Assembly: GCA_001970855.1 (NCBI GenBank)
Contig: LSSN01002590.1
Location: forward strand, 1-19,315
Length of the DNA stretch: 19,315 nucleotides
Direction of reading: 5' to 3'
From: Smittium culicis
Taxonomy: Eukaryota; Kickxellomycota; Harpellomycetes; Harpellales; Legeriomycetaceae
Shown here: positions 18,262 to 19,315 of the stretch, one piece after another
Position numbering within the stretch: the stretch's first letter is position 1
Layout of the letters: each line of letters starts with the position of its first letter
Made by a program: the position numbers and the translations under genes
Notes under the pieces: model-generated
What the model was told of the DNA's origin: nothing
Seen by the model: only the letters and a program-made list of their open reading frames with translations
Databases searched by the model: none

Positions 18262-19315
18262 TTTTAAACATAATTTAAAAGTATACTAAAAACTATCAAA
18301 AAATATTTAAAAAGTTAAAAAAATATTACAAAAATAATTTTTCAACCGACCCCCTTCTGCCGCTCTAGCAGCTCCATAACCACTGGAAATTGGTTCAAGG
18401 GTGCTGGTGAATCACTTATACCTTTCAGTAAAAGTGTTCTGGGCACGCGGATGCCGTTCAAAAATTTGGCTGTTTCCAGCTCAAAATTTTGATCGGCTGT
18501 GCCAGCTCAAAGCTGGCTCAAAGATTTTTTAGACTCCCCCACCCCCCCCAAGGAGTTTTCCAACTAGCTCCAACCGGGCTTCGTTGAAATTAGATAGTAA
18601 ATTTTTTTCGTCAGAATTGATCGGGATCGGTATGAACCGGCAGATTGTCGTTGATCGGTGATTTCGCCACCGGCTGCAGCTCGGAAGTATGTGTTCGACC
18701 GTCTCAGGCACACACAAGTTGCAGCAGGGGCAAAAATTTTTGGATTTTTGGTCGACGATTTTCATGTTCAACAGGCGCTGGGGAGTCCGGAATGTGCCCA
18801 TACGCATTTTATCAATGTCCTGAAGGCCCAGCTTCAGGTCCGGATACATAGCTTGAAGGTCAAACCAGTTGCCTTTTTTGCCGATTTTCCGATCCACCGT
18901 CCACCGGTGGATGACAGACCGGTTATTTCGTCGTTTCTGGTCGACTATCGTGATTATAGTCTGACCGTTTGAATCTTGAGAGCAAAACTTTTTGATCCAC
19001 CGGGCGCTCCCGGTCACCCAGGTGGCCATCCGGGCCTTCATCGGAGCCTTGATGAGGTCTGCTATCCATGATTTTGATGTTGGCCACTTATGGTATGCAC
19101 GCTCACGGGCTGTGCTGGTGCGCATGAACACTGAGCTTATGCCCAGTTCATCCCTGATGCGCTCCATGGCCGCTGATTTTCCGACATTGGCAACCATTCG
19201 GATTGCATTGTCGATTTACATCTGCATGGGCTTGCATTTGGCTTTGCTCATGCCTAATGTCTCCCAACTGTAACATCCAATCGGCATCAGCACCGAATTC
19301 ATGAACTTTATTTTT
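18262..19315 (-). mobile_element. 3' part of a younger LINE retrotransposon, cut by the window edge
   Basis: The minus strand carries the C-terminal part of a LINE ORF2 (stop at 18529), then about 270 bp of 3'UTR. The 3'UTR includes the GC-rich core 18399-18341 that recurs at 6820-6762. Beyond the core the sequence is T- and A-rich to about 18262, where similarity to the other copy ends. No clean poly(A) tail is present at this end. The reading frame is nearly intact, in strong contrast to the element at 380-6640. The two are different families, as this one ends soon after its zinc finger and has no RNase H. The 5' part lies outside the window. Confidence 0.88.
18529..19315 (-). pseudogene. 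LINE ORF2 C-terminal region with zinc finger, one premature stop, partial
   Basis: A 222-codon frame (19197-18529) continues upstream in the same frame to the window edge, broken only by a TAA at 19218-19216. The upstream piece reads KFMNSVLMPIGCYSWETLG, and IDNAIRM follows the stop. This is the region after the RT domain in many LINEs. Further on come RDELGIS, ARERAYHKWPTSKSWIADLI and ATWVTGSARWIKK. A CCHC zinc finger of the zf-RVT type is seen with Cys156, Cys159, His169 and Cys174 of the 222-residue frame (CPCCNLCVPETVEHILPSC). The end GGGGGV comes from a C-rich tract at 18536-18549 prone to slippage. TAA ends the host genes here, so recoding is unlikely and the copy is probably inactive. 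Confidence 0.9.

Noticed and set aside
19216..19218. TAA read as an amino acid in the LINE frame (codon reassignment)
   Set aside because: GGC1, RPS9 and SED5 all end at TAA at the family-expected C-terminus, so TAA is a normal stop here.

Overview
The window reads as nuclear DNA of a fungus with very AT-rich non-coding sequence. Three spliced host genes support this: a GGC1/YHM1-type mitochondrial GTP/GDP carrier, ribosomal protein S9 (uS4), and the Golgi syntaxin SED5. Each aligns residue by residue with its fungal family. A eukaryotic tRNA-Ala(AGC) and two kinds of non-LTR retrotransposon (LINE) are also present. I cannot name the species. Carrier and S9 exons are clearly GC-richer than the surrounding AT-rich DNA. 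Most introns have GTAATT or GTAAAT donors.

Layout. 1-379 is a flawless array of the heptamer AATAGAT (54 copies). From about 380 to 6640, long open frames are absent. Read on the minus strand, however, the sequence holds a heavily decayed LINE in the correct domain order: endonuclease (about 6380-5690), reverse transcriptase (about 4505-3600), a conserved post-RT block (3369-3115), a CCHC-like zinc finger (about 2510-2450) and RNase H signatures (about 2236-1390). This is the architecture of Tad1-like fungal elements. Two minus-strand open stretches at 7771-7938 and 7057-7323 may be what is left of its ORF1. Between them and the endonuclease lies a short 3'-end fragment of a different LINE (6670-6822). 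That fragment is a diverged copy of the 3' end of the younger LINE entering from the right edge (18262-19315, minus).

From 8629 to 14629 is the gene-bearing part: tRNA-Ala (+), then GGC1, RPS9 and SED5, all on the minus strand. GGC1 has one intron. RPS9 has a 16-nt first coding exon and a textbook branch site. SED5 has five introns. Protein lengths of 309, 192 and 338 residues match family sizes. The three genes serve unrelated housekeeping roles: mitochondrial nucleotide exchange, translation, and ER-Golgi fusion.

14630-18261 has no gene I can establish. It contains one arm of an exact 18-bp inverted repeat whose other arm lies just downstream of SED5, so the pair brackets that gene. It also holds a strong 12-bp hairpin, a small cluster of repeats, and a moderately GC-richer stretch that may be a decayed or undetected spliced gene.

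The most notable observations are the near-complete but unannotated LINE relic, the pure heptamer array lying off its 3' end, and the 3'-terminal GC-rich motif shared by two LINE copies.
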